Source: CAYWMP01 sp964459445 (GTDB lineage: Bacteria; Desulfobacterota; DSM-4660; Desulfatiglandales; HGW-15). From it: a stretch of DNA of 36,757 nucleotides. Location of the stretch: the NCBI GenBank assembly GCA_964459445.1, contig CAYWMP010000041.1:1-36757 (forward strand), read 5' to 3'. Both the position numbers and the translations under genes were made by a program. This document shows positions 26,055 through 33,227 of this stretch, piece by piece; positions within the stretch are counted from its first letter, which is position 1; every line of letters begins with the position of its first letter. Below the pieces are notes generated by a model. That model did no database searches, was not told the DNA's origin, and worked only from the letters and a program-made list of their open reading frames with translations.

Positions 26055-26083
26055 TGTATACCACGGCGTGGTATATGAATCAA
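26055..26083 (-). promoter_or_regulatory. Promoter with 17-base sulfur-locus operator, site 1
   Basis: On the minus strand TTGATT (26078-26083), a 17-base spacer, and TATACA (26055-26060) form a promoter. The palindrome ATACCACGGCGTGGTAT (26058-26074), extended by one base on each side to 9-base arms, covers the spacer and -10 box. A repressor there would block RNA polymerase directly. The same element occurs at 33231-33247. On the plus strand TTGTTT and TATATG also stand 17 bases apart, so control of xdhC is possible too. The rest of the 389-base gap 25854-26242 holds no supported gene. Confidence 0.65.
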
Positions 26084-26242
26084 GAAAAACATACAACTCA
26101 ATTCTTGCCTCCGTTCGGCGTTCTGATTTCAGGGTCTTTACCGCCGCCGGTTTCCCTATAAAAAGGGTAAGTAATCTAAGGCCCTGATAATATTGGTTTA
26201 ATGGGGGCATTTCAGGCTAAACTGCCGCAAAAGGACAAAAGG

Positions 26243-27322
26243 ATGAAAGACATCTATTCGGAAATTGTCAGGTTGTTAAACTCAAAAACACCTGCGGCCC
26301 TGGCAACTATCATTCAAGTACGGGGGTCTTCACCAAGAGGCATGGGATCAAAGTACCTTGTTCCAAAGGGCGGCCCCACCATCGGTTCTGTTGGAGGAGG
26401 ATGTCTCGAGGCAAAGGTGTGGCAGGCCGCCATGGATTCAATAGAGCGCGGGAAAAACGCGTTGATGAAATTCAAATTGGATGACGAGGAAATGGCCGAC
26501 AGCGGACTCATTTGTGGAGGGACAGTCACGATCCTCATAGAGCCGCTTCAGACCGATGAAGAAACCCTGCTCCCTATATATCAAAGAATCGAAAGGATGC
26601 GGGAGCGTGGTGAAAGGGGAATTCTTGCTTCCGTTGTTTCAACGAGAGAAGCTGCTACCCGCTCGCAGGGATCCAAGGTCCTCTTTGAAACGGGCGAAGA
26701 GCAGTTGGGGGTCTTGTCTGAAGGAAAGGCATTGGAGAATCAATTAATGGATTGGTGTTTGGAGAACACCCTGAAAGAGCTGGAAGTCAAATCCTTAAAT
26801 GAAAAAGATGGTCAGCAAATCGAGGTCTTGCTGGAACCGATCCAAGCGGATCCAACGCTGTATGTCTTTGGGGCCGGCCATATTGCTCAGGCCCTATCGC
26901 CGATGGCCAAAATGGTCGATTTCAGAGTTGTAATTTTGGATGACAGGCCCAACTTCGCGAACAGGGCACGCTTTCCAGAGGCAGATGAAGTCCTCGTAGA
27001 ACCGTTTGAAATGGTGTTCGAGAAATTGAAGGTGAATTCTCAATCCTATGTCGTCATTGTGACGAGGGGACATCTCTATGATGGAGAGGTCTTGGAGCAA
27101 GCCTTAAAGACTGAGGCGGGTTATATCGGCATGATCGGGAGCAAGAGAAAGATTGCGATCCTATACAAAGGACTGATGAATGACGGGATCAAAAAAGAGG
27201 TTCTGAATCGCGTCTACGCCCCCATAGGACTCGATATCCATTCTGAAACCCCAGAAGAGATCGCCGTCAGCATATTGGCCCAACTTGTGAAAGTGCGTGC
27301 GGAGAATAACAAAGGCAGGTAA
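26243..27322 (+). CDS. xdhC: XdhC/CoxI family molybdenum cofactor sulfuration protein
   Basis: This 359-residue protein has the N-terminal XdhC_CoxI domain, with ATIIQVRGSSPRGMGSKYLVP, GSVGGGCLEAKVW and SGLICGGTVTILIEPL. The C-terminal Rossmann domain has LYVFGAGHIAQALSPMAK, VILDDRPNFANRARFPEAD, VIVTRGHLYDGEVL and YIGMIGSKRK. XdhC proteins bind molybdenum cofactor and help insert its terminal sulfur before delivery to xanthine-dehydrogenase-type enzymes. The start was set at ATG 26243 after AAGGA. An ATG at 26201 lacks a ribosome site. No molybdenum hydroxylase lies in the window. It is divergent from the TusA-like/NifS-like genes, and XdhC is known to take sulfur from a NifS-type protein in other bacteria, so a functional link is plausible. 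Confidence 0.92.
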   Translation: MKDIYSEIVRLLNSKTPAALATIIQVRGSSPRGMGSKYLVPKGGPTIGSVGGGCLEAKVWQAAMDSIERGKNALMKFKLDDEEMADSGLICGGTVTILIEPLQTDEETLLPIYQRIERMRERGERGILASVVSTREAATRSQGSKVLFETGEEQLGVLSEGKALENQLMDWCLENTLKELEVKSLNEKDGQQIEVLLEPIQADPTLYVFGAGHIAQALSPMAKMVDFRVVILDDRPNFANRARFPEADEVLVEPFEMVFEKLKVNSQSYVVIVTRGHLYDGEVLEQALKTEAGYIGMIGSKRKIAILYKGLMNDGIKKEVLNRVYAPIGLDIHSETPEEIAVSILAQLVKVRAENNKGR

Positions 27323-27391
27323 TTATATGGGCCTCAGCTGTTTTGGCTTTTGAGTGCCCGAAACGAAACAAATGAAGGTTCTTGCGGAGCG

Positions 27392-29431
27392 TTACAGCAA
27401 TGAGCCCATTTCTTCAACGAGTTTTCGATTGTTTTCAATCACATCTTGGCCAGCCTTCTTGCCCTCCTCTTCAAACATCTCCCCAAGCCCCTGCAACTCG
27501 CTTTCGGTGAATACCTCCCTTGCCATGGGGAAGAAATGGTGGTCTTCTTTGTGGATGTGGTGCCTGAGCAGGTGGATATAAGCCCCCACGTTTTCGAGCA
27601 AGTTGGTAATGTGCAAATCATTTCCCTTGGCATACCCTTCTAAAGAGGAGGATATCTCCGAAATAAAATTGCGTCCCCTTTCGTGCTGAAATCTTAAGGA
27701 TTCAATGGCGCCATCGAGGGCGCCTGCCTTTTTTTGTGCCAATTGGGTAAACATCAGGTGTTCTTCTTTGTAATGATGATATTTGTCCGCGAAAACGCGA
27801 GCGAATTGGACGGCCCTTTCGAAGAATTCCTTTGGCGGGAGATCGCCGTTATCAACCATATCTGCGGCTATTGAAAGATTGTCCAGGAATTGCCGAATCA
27901 GGCCATGCTCCTTGACCAGGATCTCAATCGCATTCAATGCCCGAATATGCCTGCGACCGGGTTCGAATTCCCTGGCCAGAGGCAAAAGTTCCTGCATTCC
28001 CTCATCCACACTCTTGTATCGGCGGCTTGGGTCGCGATGGCAGGCTTTGATTATGAATTGACGAAGAGGTTTTGGTATAAACGGCATGGCCTCCGCCGGA
28101 TCGGGAATATCCCGCTTCGTGTGCATGTCCATCAGGGCCTTCACGCCATCTTCGAGAAAGGGGAGTTTTCCCGTAATCATTTCGTAGGCGGTGACGCCTA
28201 AGGAATAGATATCCGTTCGTTCATCTACAGGTTTGCACACTATTTGTTCCGGGGCCATGTATTGAAGCGTGCCATCGAAGATACTCCTATCGTCAGCGCC
28301 GGGAGGGCAGGCCAAGCCGAAGTCGAGAATCTTCAATCGATCATTTTGTTGTACGAGTATGTTGGTCGGATTCACGTCTTGATGGAGGATATTATGCTCG
28401 TGAGCATAGCAAAGGCCGGAACATATCTGGACCAGGAAATTGGAGGCCACGGAGGGAGGGATTCCCTTTAGACGCTGAATCATTTCTTTCAAAGATTCAC
28501 CCTGCACCAGTTCCATGATGATGAAAACCGTTCGATAGCGCTCCTCTATATCGTACACCTTGACGATGCTCTCATGATTAAACCTCGCAATGGTTCGTGC
28601 TTCATTGCGGAAAGTGTTCAAAAAATCAGGGGAAAGGGCAAGGTTGTGTCTCATCATCTTGATAGCCACCGGCATGTTCAGGTGTGAATGGTAGCCTTTA
28701 TAAACGATACTATATCCGCCGCTCCCGATTACATCAGTGGCTACGTATTTGCCTATGGCTCGGTCCGCCGTGGGCCTTTTGGAATCGAATCGATCGGCGA
28801 CAAGTTCGGTAAGAAAGTCAAGCACTTCCGGGTCTCTTTCGGAAAGGTCATCAAACTGGCCCTTGCTGAGGCCCCACAAATCCATATCCGTCAGGGCTTC
28901 TACATGGGCATTTTGAGGCTCTCCGGTAAGGAGTGTTAACTCACCGACAATATCCCCTTCTCCCAAGTGACGCACAGGGTGAAGCTCATGGTCTTTCTCT
29001 ACAATCAATAGACAAGAGCCACGTTCAATGACGTAGGCCCTGTCTGTTGTTTCACCCTGACTGATAAACCGTTCCCCCGCCCTTACGCTTTTATAAGTCA
29101 GGTTTTTTAGAAAGGATCCTTTCCCATTTTTTGAGATGAACCTTAAGAACTTGGTGCTAAGATTTGCTGTGCCCTCTTCCCCTTGAACTTTTTGAAAAAA
29201 GTCGCAGCTAATGCAGGAAGCCCGTTTTTCGGCAAATGATCCCTGAACTTTTCCCCCACAAAAGGTCCCTGCCACGGCCCAGCATATTCTCCCCGCGTTT
29301 TTGCCGAGGTGAATGCCATCAAAGGAGATATCCGCCGCTGCCGGACAAACGCCAAGATGAGCAATTTGGGCGCCTCCCGGCTCTCTCCCGCATTTCATGA
29401 ATTCCCAGCAATTCAATCTTTCTTGCGCCAT
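27392..29431 (-). CDS. Two-CW / cNMP-like / Ser-Thr kinase / hemerythrin fusion protein
   Basis: This 679-residue protein has four parts. Residues 1-90 are a cysteine-rich two-CW domain (CWEFMKCGREPGG, then CWAVAGTFCGGKVQG and CISCDFF). Residues 100-220 are a cyclic-nucleotide-type barrel with GEGDIVGELTLLTG. The phosphate-binding Arg of true cNMP domains is not evident (QNAHVEAL). Residues 228-490 are a Hanks kinase: glycine loop IGSGGYSIVYKG, Lys258, Glu277, catalytic Asp352 in HQDVNPTNIL, DFG 370-372, and APEQ. Asn354 replaces the usual catalytic-loop lysine. Residues 500-670 are a hemerythrin-like bundle rich in His/Glu (EHGLIRQFLDN, KYHHYKEEHLMF, RFQHERGR, RHHIHKEDHHFFPM). It may couple O2, NO or redox sensing to protein phosphorylation. 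GAGG lies six bases before the ATG. Confidence 0.9.
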   Translation of the reverse strand: MAQERLNCWEFMKCGREPGGAQIAHLGVCPAAADISFDGIHLGKNAGRICWAVAGTFCGGKVQGSFAEKRASCISCDFFQKVQGEEGTANLSTKFLRFISKNGKGSFLKNLTYKSVRAGERFISQGETTDRAYVIERGSCLLIVEKDHELHPVRHLGEGDIVGELTLLTGEPQNAHVEALTDMDLWGLSKGQFDDLSERDPEVLDFLTELVADRFDSKRPTADRAIGKYVATDVIGSGGYSIVYKGYHSHLNMPVAIKMMRHNLALSPDFLNTFRNEARTIARFNHESIVKVYDIEERYRTVFIIMELVQGESLKEMIQRLKGIPPSVASNFLVQICSGLCYAHEHNILHQDVNPTNILVQQNDRLKILDFGLACPPGADDRSIFDGTLQYMAPEQIVCKPVDERTDIYSLGVTAYEMITGKLPFLEDGVKALMDMHTKRDIPDPAEAMPFIPKPLRQFIIKACHRDPSRRYKSVDEGMQELLPLAREFEPGRRHIRALNAIEILVKEHGLIRQFLDNLSIAADMVDNGDLPPKEFFERAVQFARVFADKYHHYKEEHLMFTQLAQKKAGALDGAIESLRFQHERGRNFISEISSSLEGYAKGNDLHITNLLENVGAYIHLLRHHIHKEDHHFFPMAREVFTESELQGLGEMFEEEGKKAGQDVIENNRKLVEEMGSLL

Positions 29432-29484
29432 CTAACGCCTCGTTGGGCTTCAAGAAAGCCCCATTCACTGACACTTCCAGATCG

Positions 29485-30021
29485 TTAAAACCAAAACTCG
29501 GGATATCTTCGGCTTTTTGGGATGTTGTTCACCAGAAGGGCAACAATAAGCATGATCGTGGCGCCAACACCGGCAGGGATGACCGCGTAAAGATAGCCCA
29601 AGTCATGCACTTTTTGACTTCCGATCACAGCAATCAAGGCAGTGGCTCCTCCGGGCGGATGCAGTGTCTTTGTCGCATGCATAGCCGCTATCGCTGTAGC
29701 CACTGCAATTGAACCCGCAAGCCACATGTGAGTCTGCAACAATTGATAGGAGGTGACGCCAATCAGAGCGGAAATAACGTGTCCGCCAATCAGATTTCTC
29801 GGTTGGGCCAGCGGGCTTTTGATGGCACCATAGATCAGCACGGCTGAGGCCCCGAAAGAACCGATGATCATAATAAAATCCGTACTTTCAAGAATGTTGT
29901 AGTTGATATAAGCGACGGGAGCCATACCGAGCACAGCTCCCACCCAGGACCAGATAATTTCGGAGAGGCTTACAACAGGAGGACTCTTTGTGGTTCCCTT
30001 CATTTTGCCGAAATATGCCAT
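29485..30021 (-). CDS. HPP family membrane protein
   Basis: This 178-residue integral membrane protein has about four to five helices, for example IIWSWVGAVLGMAPVAYINY, FIMIIGSFGASAVLIYGA, LAGSIAVATAIAAMHATKT and AGVGATIMLIVALLV. The diagnostic HPPGGATALIAVIG motif is present. Plant HPP proteins transport nitrite across the chloroplast envelope, and bacterial ones are uncharacterised or implied in nitrogen-oxide transport. It is third in a minus-strand series with a 50-residue protein and a zinc-ribbon-like protein, downstream of an FNR-type box. That placement fits a nitrogen-oxide link, which is inference. Many HPP proteins in related bacteria carry C-terminal CBS domains, and this one does not. 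Confidence 0.9.
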   Translation of the reverse strand: MAYFGKMKGTTKSPPVVSLSEIIWSWVGAVLGMAPVAYINYNILESTDFIMIIGSFGASAVLIYGAIKSPLAQPRNLIGGHVISALIGVTSYQLLQTHMWLAGSIAVATAIAAMHATKTLHPPGGATALIAVIGSQKVHDLGYLYAVIPAGVGATIMLIVALLVNNIPKSRRYPEFWF

Positions 30022-30038
30022 GGTCTTCCATTCCCTTC

Positions 30039-30191
30039 CTAACCTCTAGCTAAGCGATAAAGGGCCTTGAAGTCCCCCGGCGTGATATCGATAAACCCCT
30101 CTATGTCCTTCATGGCTTCGAAGACGTCGTCATCTGAAATATCAAAGGGTTCAATCAAATCCCCGTCTCCGGTTTGTGGTCTTTTTGTCAT
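30039..30191 (-). CDS. Small 50-residue acidic protein upstream of HPP gene
   Basis: This short ORF has a strong ribosome site (GGGGAGG nine bases before ATG 30191) and ends 17 bases before the HPP gene. It starts MTKRPQTGDGDLIEPFDIS and continues with DDDVFEAMKDIEGFIDITPG, then DFKALYRLARG. The DISDDDVFEAMKDI..DITPGDFKALYRLA pattern recalls the N-terminal leader segment of some CBS-domain proteins found beside HPP genes in related bacteria, here standing alone. That resemblance is from memory. It may assist or regulate the HPP protein. Function is unknown. Confidence 0.7.
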   Translation of the reverse strand: MTKRPQTGDGDLIEPFDISDDDVFEAMKDIEGFIDITPGDFKALYRLARG

Positions 30192-30251
30192 TCCACAATT
30201 CCTCCCCTATTGGATGATGCGAGGGCATTTGGTCTCCAAGGAGCAATTATT

Positions 30252-30695
30252 TCAAACCCTTGGTTGCATCTTGCGCCAACCCTCACTAATAAACCTTTTC
30301 TCACGACTCAATCCCCATTCCGTCATGGCCTTCATATAGGCCAGGAGATCGGTCTTGGCCAGTTCCTGGATTTTGGCCCTTTCCTGTTCCCTCTTCTGAT
30401 AATCATCCGGTGTGATGCCAACCCATGTGGCATATCCTTCATCAAAGACCCAGTCAGCGGTTACACTTTCCGGAGAGATGCCCATTATGGAAGCTCGGGT
30501 TCTCACGAAATCCATATTCAATTCAAGGACCCAGCCGTTGTCATAGACCCTGCCAACGGTGTTTATGTCAATGTCTCGGCTGCATTTCGGACAATAAACC
30601 TCGGCAATGGCATTTTCGTCCAAAACCATTCGACCAAAGAAAATTTCGGCCGTTTCAAGACCGCAAGAACAGGTGACTCTGTAACTCTGACACAT
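30252..30695 (-). CDS. Hypothetical protein with N-terminal zinc-ribbon-like motif
   Basis: This 147-residue soluble protein is not assigned to a named family. Residues 1-45 hold two cysteine pairs, CSCG (10-13) and CPKC (35-38), with YRVTCSCGLETAEIFFGRMV between, consistent with a zinc ribbon. A central part has YDNGWVLELNMDFVRTRASI and a helical tail has YQKREQERAKIQELAKTDLLAY. The start is supported by GGAGG six bases before the ATG. It is the first gene after the bidirectional FNR-type promoter and precedes the 50-residue and HPP genes on the same strand, with gaps of 60 and 17 bases. It is likely part of the same nitrogen-oxide or redox regulon. Confidence 0.8.
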   Translation of the reverse strand: MCQSYRVTCSCGLETAEIFFGRMVLDENAIAEVYCPKCSRDIDINTVGRVYDNGWVLELNMDFVRTRASIMGISPESVTADWVFDEGYATWVGITPDDYQKREQERAKIQELAKTDLLAYMKAMTEWGLSREKRFISEGWRKMQPRV

Positions 30696-30769
30696 TCATG
30701 ACCTCCAATGAAAAAACGCTCAAATCGTTGTTTTGATGGACTAAATCTTTTTTCTTCTCGATCTCATAT

Positions 30770-30840
30770 ACTATAGTGACTTACAGAAAGGCGTTCTTTG
30801 ACTTAGGTCAAGGAGAAAGCTATTGAATGGGCCCTATGAT
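30770..30840. promoter_or_regulatory. Bidirectional CRP/FNR-type promoter
   Basis: TTGACTTAGGTCAA (30798-30811) differs by one base from the other two boxes in the window. On the plus strand TATGAT (30835-30840) follows after 23 bases, toward the ferredoxin gene. On the minus strand TATAGT (30770-30775) follows after 22 bases, toward the zinc-ribbon-like gene. Both spacings are those of class II FNR-type activation. One bound dimer could therefore activate both directions. Confidence 0.65.
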
Positions 30841-30937
30841 TTGCAGCAGATAATCTGCGTTGAGTTCAGCAGGATCGTCGTTGCGGAGATCATAAACCAG
30901 CACAAGCCGTTGCAAGGCCCAGAAAGGAGAAATAACG

Positions 30938-31132
30938 ATGGCCAAGCGAGTCTATATCGATGAAGATGAATGCATAGGTTGCGGATCATGCGAGGAGATC
31001 TGCCCTGAAGTCTTTCAGCTTGACGAAAGCACGGAAAAGGCGGAAGTCATTAAGCCCGAGGGAGGACCGGAAGACCTTATCGAAGAAGCCATGGGGACCT
31101 GCCCTGTGGATTGTATCTACTGGGAGGAATAA
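30938..31132 (+). CDS. Single-cluster 4Fe-4S ferredoxin
   Basis: This 64-residue ferredoxin has CIGCGSCEEICPEVF and a distant CPVDCI, which supply the four ligands of one 4Fe-4S cluster. The second cluster of classical two-cluster ferredoxins is replaced by an acidic segment. This is the Desulfovibrio ferredoxin I or Thermotoga type. It is a low-potential electron carrier of the cytoplasm. AGGAGAAATAACG precedes the ATG. It is divergent from the zinc-ribbon-like gene and shares its FNR-type box. It converges with the JAMM peptidase gene, whose stop is one base away. Confidence 0.95.
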   Translation: MAKRVYIDEDECIGCGSCEEICPEVFQLDESTEKAEVIKPEGGPEDLIEEAMGTCPVDCIYWEE

Positions 31133-31133
31133 C

Positions 31134-31601
31134 CTAGCCCTTCCCGGGCATTTCCTCGGCTTGGCCATGGGTTTCGAGGCTAATCTTTTTGAAATGTTCT
31201 GTCTCAGGGGTATACATCCAGGCCTGTGCTTTATCCAATGCCCCTCCTCTGATTGAAACGATAATATAGAGGTATCCCTCCCAGGCCATCTTGCGGTCAT
31301 ATTCCGAAGGGGTGGAAGGGTGATCCGGATGGGAGTGGTAAAAACCGCAAATATCCAAATCCTTCTCCTCTGCCCATTTGTGCGCCTCCAGGAACGCCTT
31401 GGGGTCAACCAAATAACGTCTCGCAGGATTCTCTTCCGTGGCGTTTTCAGTGGGATAGGCCTCTATGATATGCTGTGGCTTTTCACAAGAACACATCAGG
31501 ATGCCGCAGGCTTCACTCGGATAACCGTCGACCGTGTGACGAACCATTCGATCCCAGGATTGGTTTTCAAAGGTCCAAGTCATTTTTTCCGCCGAAATCA
31601 T
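31134..31601 (-). CDS. JAMM/MPN metalloprotease, HcyD-like
   Basis: This protein of about 155 residues has the complete JAMM zinc site. The upstream Glu is in GYPSEACGIL, and GFYHSHPDHPSTPSEYD gives HxH, the Ser and the Asp. Bacterial single-domain JAMM proteins of this kind remove C-terminal extensions or attached amino acids from ThiS/MoaD-like sulfur carriers. Mec+ does this on CysO, and HcyD on HcyS in Wolinella. Here the carrier gene two genes upstream encodes a GGLGGR tail, an apt substrate. ATG 31601 was chosen. ATG 31583 is the alternative, and the longer frame to 31676 would run through a dispersed repeat. The gap to the E1-like gene is about 220 bases. Confidence 0.88.
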   Translation of the reverse strand: MISAEKMTWTFENQSWDRMVRHTVDGYPSEACGILMCSCEKPQHIIEAYPTENATEENPARRYLVDPKAFLEAHKWAEEKDLDICGFYHSHPDHPSTPSEYDRKMAWEGYLYIIVSIRGGALDKAQAWMYTPETEHFKKISLETHGQAEEMPGKG

Positions 31602-31628
31602 TTCCGACTCGTTTTTTTGACAGGATAA

Positions 31629-31654
31629 CCTGCCTACGCCAAGGCTTCGGCAGG
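31629..31654. repeat. Short palindromic dispersed repeat
   Basis: CCTGCC (31629-31634) and GGCAGG (31649-31654) are inverted arms around TACGCCAAGGCTTC. The whole unit resembles the GCCGAAGCCTTGGCGTAGGC-type repeat common in environmental bacterial genomes. It sits just upstream of the JAMM gene, in the gap 31602-31820, which otherwise shows no gene. Confidence 0.45.
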
Positions 31655-31820
31655 CAAGCAGGATCCACTCGATCATTTTTTCATCCTGTTGATCATTTGT
31701 TTTAATTCTCTGATTCAGACGCGGCTACAAGGGCAGTGTTCCCTGTACGCGATTCTTAATGAACAAAGGTGAGCCATTATCGAGTCTATCCTGTGATCTT
31801 GTCTAATTAGTTTCTTACGG

Positions 31821-32633
31821 TCAGGCGGATGCCTCGCAGAGGTATTGATTCTGATAATCCGTGAGTTCATCAAGGTGAGCATCTTCACCGCAGGCCTTAC
31901 AATAGGGGTTTTTCCGGACCTTCACCTCCCTCATCTCCATATCCAGGGCATCAAATAGCAGGAGACGGCCAATAAGGGGGTTTCCAATCCCCAATATCAT
32001 TTTTATGGCTTCCGTGGCCTGCAGGGTGCCAATGATGCCAGGTAAAACGCCCAGGACCCCTGCTTCCTGACACCTGGGCACCGAACCCGGAGAAGGTATT
32101 TCGGGAATGAGGCACCTGTAGCAGGGCCCCCTGTCAGGGGCGAATACGCTGACCTGCCCTTCGAATTGAAGAATGGCCCCATAGACCACGGTTTTCCCTT
32201 CAAGTACACAGGCATCGTTTAAAAGAAAACGGGTGGGAAAATTGTCTGAACCGTCCAGGATTAAGTCAAAATCCGAGATGATATCCAGGATGTTTTCCGT
32301 ACTCAGCCGATCTTCGTATTCGCGAACCTCGACGTCTGGATTGATGGCTTGGATGGTTTCCCTGGCAGATTGCACCTTGGCCTTACCCAAATCCCCCGTG
32401 GTGTGAAGGATCTGACGCTGCAAATTGCTCAATTCAACCGTGTCGAAATCCACCAATCCCAGGGTTCCCACACCCGCAGCAGCAAGATAGAGGGCGGCCG
32501 GAGAACCGAGCCCTCCCATACCCAGAAGAAGGACGCGGGATGAGAGAAGTTTTTTTTGCCCCTCTCCTCCGACATCCGGCAGGATAATATGTCTGGCATA
32601 CCGCTGGATTTGATCCTTCTCGAAAGGAATCAT
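31821..32633 (-). CDS. E1-like adenylyltransferase (MoeB/ThiF/HcyF family)
   Basis: This 270-residue enzyme adenylates the C-terminal glycine of a ubiquitin-like sulfur carrier so that sulfide can form a thiocarboxylate. The start of the protein shows RYARHIILPDVGGEGQKKL. The ATP-binding motif is VLLLGMGGLGSPAALYLAAAG, followed by LVDFDTVELSNLQRQILH and the DGSDNFPTRFLLND segment. The zinc cysteines are CYRC and YCKACG. No C-terminal rhodanese domain is present, so sulfur must come from elsewhere, for example from TusA or free sulfide. ATG 32633 is taken, and a GTG at 32639 overlapping the carrier stop is the alternative. The carrier gene lies immediately upstream. By context it most resembles HcyF. 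Confidence 0.92.
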   Translation of the reverse strand: MIPFEKDQIQRYARHIILPDVGGEGQKKLLSSRVLLLGMGGLGSPAALYLAAAGVGTLGLVDFDTVELSNLQRQILHTTGDLGKAKVQSARETIQAINPDVEVREYEDRLSTENILDIISDFDLILDGSDNFPTRFLLNDACVLEGKTVVYGAILQFEGQVSVFAPDRGPCYRCLIPEIPSPGSVPRCQEAGVLGVLPGIIGTLQATEAIKMILGIGNPLIGRLLLFDALDMEMREVKVRKNPYCKACGEDAHLDELTDYQNQYLCEASA

Positions 32634-32635
32634 GG

Positions 32636-32944
32636 TCACCGCCCCCCTAATCCCCCAGCCACCGGGGGGATAATGGACAGCTGATCGCCGTCCTTCACGG
32701 GCGTGTGGTTGTTTATTTCATATTTCCCCTCTACTTTATTTAGAATCCGAATATCCTCATTATTGAGATAGATATTCATGAACAAGCGCCGGTTTTCCTT
32801 GTCATAGAGTTTATCCGTGATTCCGGGATAATGGGATTCCAGGCTTTGAAGAACCTCGGAGACCGTTCCGCCTTCAGCTTCAACGGTTCTTTGACCATTT
32901 GTTAATCCCCTTAGGGGAGTAGGTATTCTAATCTTGACAGACAT
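32636..32944 (-). CDS. ThiS/MoaD-like sulfur carrier with C-terminal extension (HcyS-like)
   Basis: This 102-residue ubiquitin-fold protein has VKIRIPTPLRGLTNGQRTVE and GTVSEVLQSLESHYPGITDK. It ends with VKDGDQLSIIPPVAGGLGGR. The last six residues hold two Gly-Gly pairs followed by Arg. Known carriers are active only with a free terminal Gly-Gly, so either Arg or LGGR must be removed. The JAMM protein encoded downstream fits that task. The neighbours TusA, MetW, MetX and MetY point to homocysteine synthesis rather than thiamine or molybdopterin, whose other genes are absent. A GGAGG site lies seven bases before the ATG. A 34-residue poly-Cys ORF and an operator-bearing promoter lie upstream. 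Confidence 0.9.
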   Translation of the reverse strand: MSVKIRIPTPLRGLTNGQRTVEAEGGTVSEVLQSLESHYPGITDKLYDKENRRLFMNIYLNNEDIRILNKVEGKYEINNHTPVKDGDQLSIIPPVAGGLGGR

Positions 32945-33089
32945 AATAGAACCTCCATGGAGTTTGAAAAGGATTCAATAATTCTCATGTTGTTTTAGAT
33001 GTTTTGACTGAGTAGAAGCGGTGAGGTGATGAGGAGAGAATAGTCTTGAAATGGGCCTTGAAAAAATCGGCAAGAGGCGATGATATGCC

Positions 33090-33194
33090 CTATGGGCTTT
33101 TCAATCCTGCAAACCACCCCATCATCCGGACGAGCGCTCCACCCGTGTTCGAACAACAACACACATCATCGGTGTCTTGCATATCCATCTTCAT
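33090..33194 (-). CDS. 34-residue poly-Cys small ORF, possible leader peptide
   Basis: The ORF begins MKMDMQDTDDVCCCSNTGG and ends ALVRMMGWFAGLKSP. It contains three consecutive Cys codons (TGT TGT TGT). The ribosome site is excellent (GGGAGGTGA, eight bases before ATG 33194), better than many long genes here. It is the first ORF after the operator-controlled promoter and precedes the sulfur-carrier gene by about 145 bases. Poly-Cys leader ORFs act as cysteine-responsive attenuators upstream of sulfur genes in mycobacteria. A similar role here is inference. Downstream, GGCA and TGCC can pair ahead of a T6 run, a weak possible attenuator. It could alternatively be a genuine small metal- or sulfur-binding protein. 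Confidence 0.65.
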   Translation of the reverse strand: MKMDMQDTDDVCCCSNTGGALVRMMGWFAGLKSP

Positions 33195-33227
33195 ATCCTC
33201 ACCTCCCTTCTTTAATCATTCAAATTG

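Noticed and set aside
25850..26101. A minus-strand ORF ending in an ATGA overlap with the TusA-like gene and containing an ICC motif, as a second poly-Cys leader
   Set aside because: No convincing ribosome site precedes any of its start codons and only two Cys codons are adjacent. The overlap may be chance, because the ORF lies in the leader of the real gene.
25861..26242. A molybdenum-cofactor riboswitch upstream of xdhC
   Set aside because: I could not find the conserved core of that riboswitch. Only a small CCCT..AGGG hairpin and the operator palindrome are visible.
27392..29431. Reading the kinase domain as a dead pseudokinase because the HRDxK lysine is replaced by Asn
   Set aside because: The ATP lysine, helix Glu, catalytic Asp and DFG are all present, and many bacterial kinases have Ser or other residues at this position.
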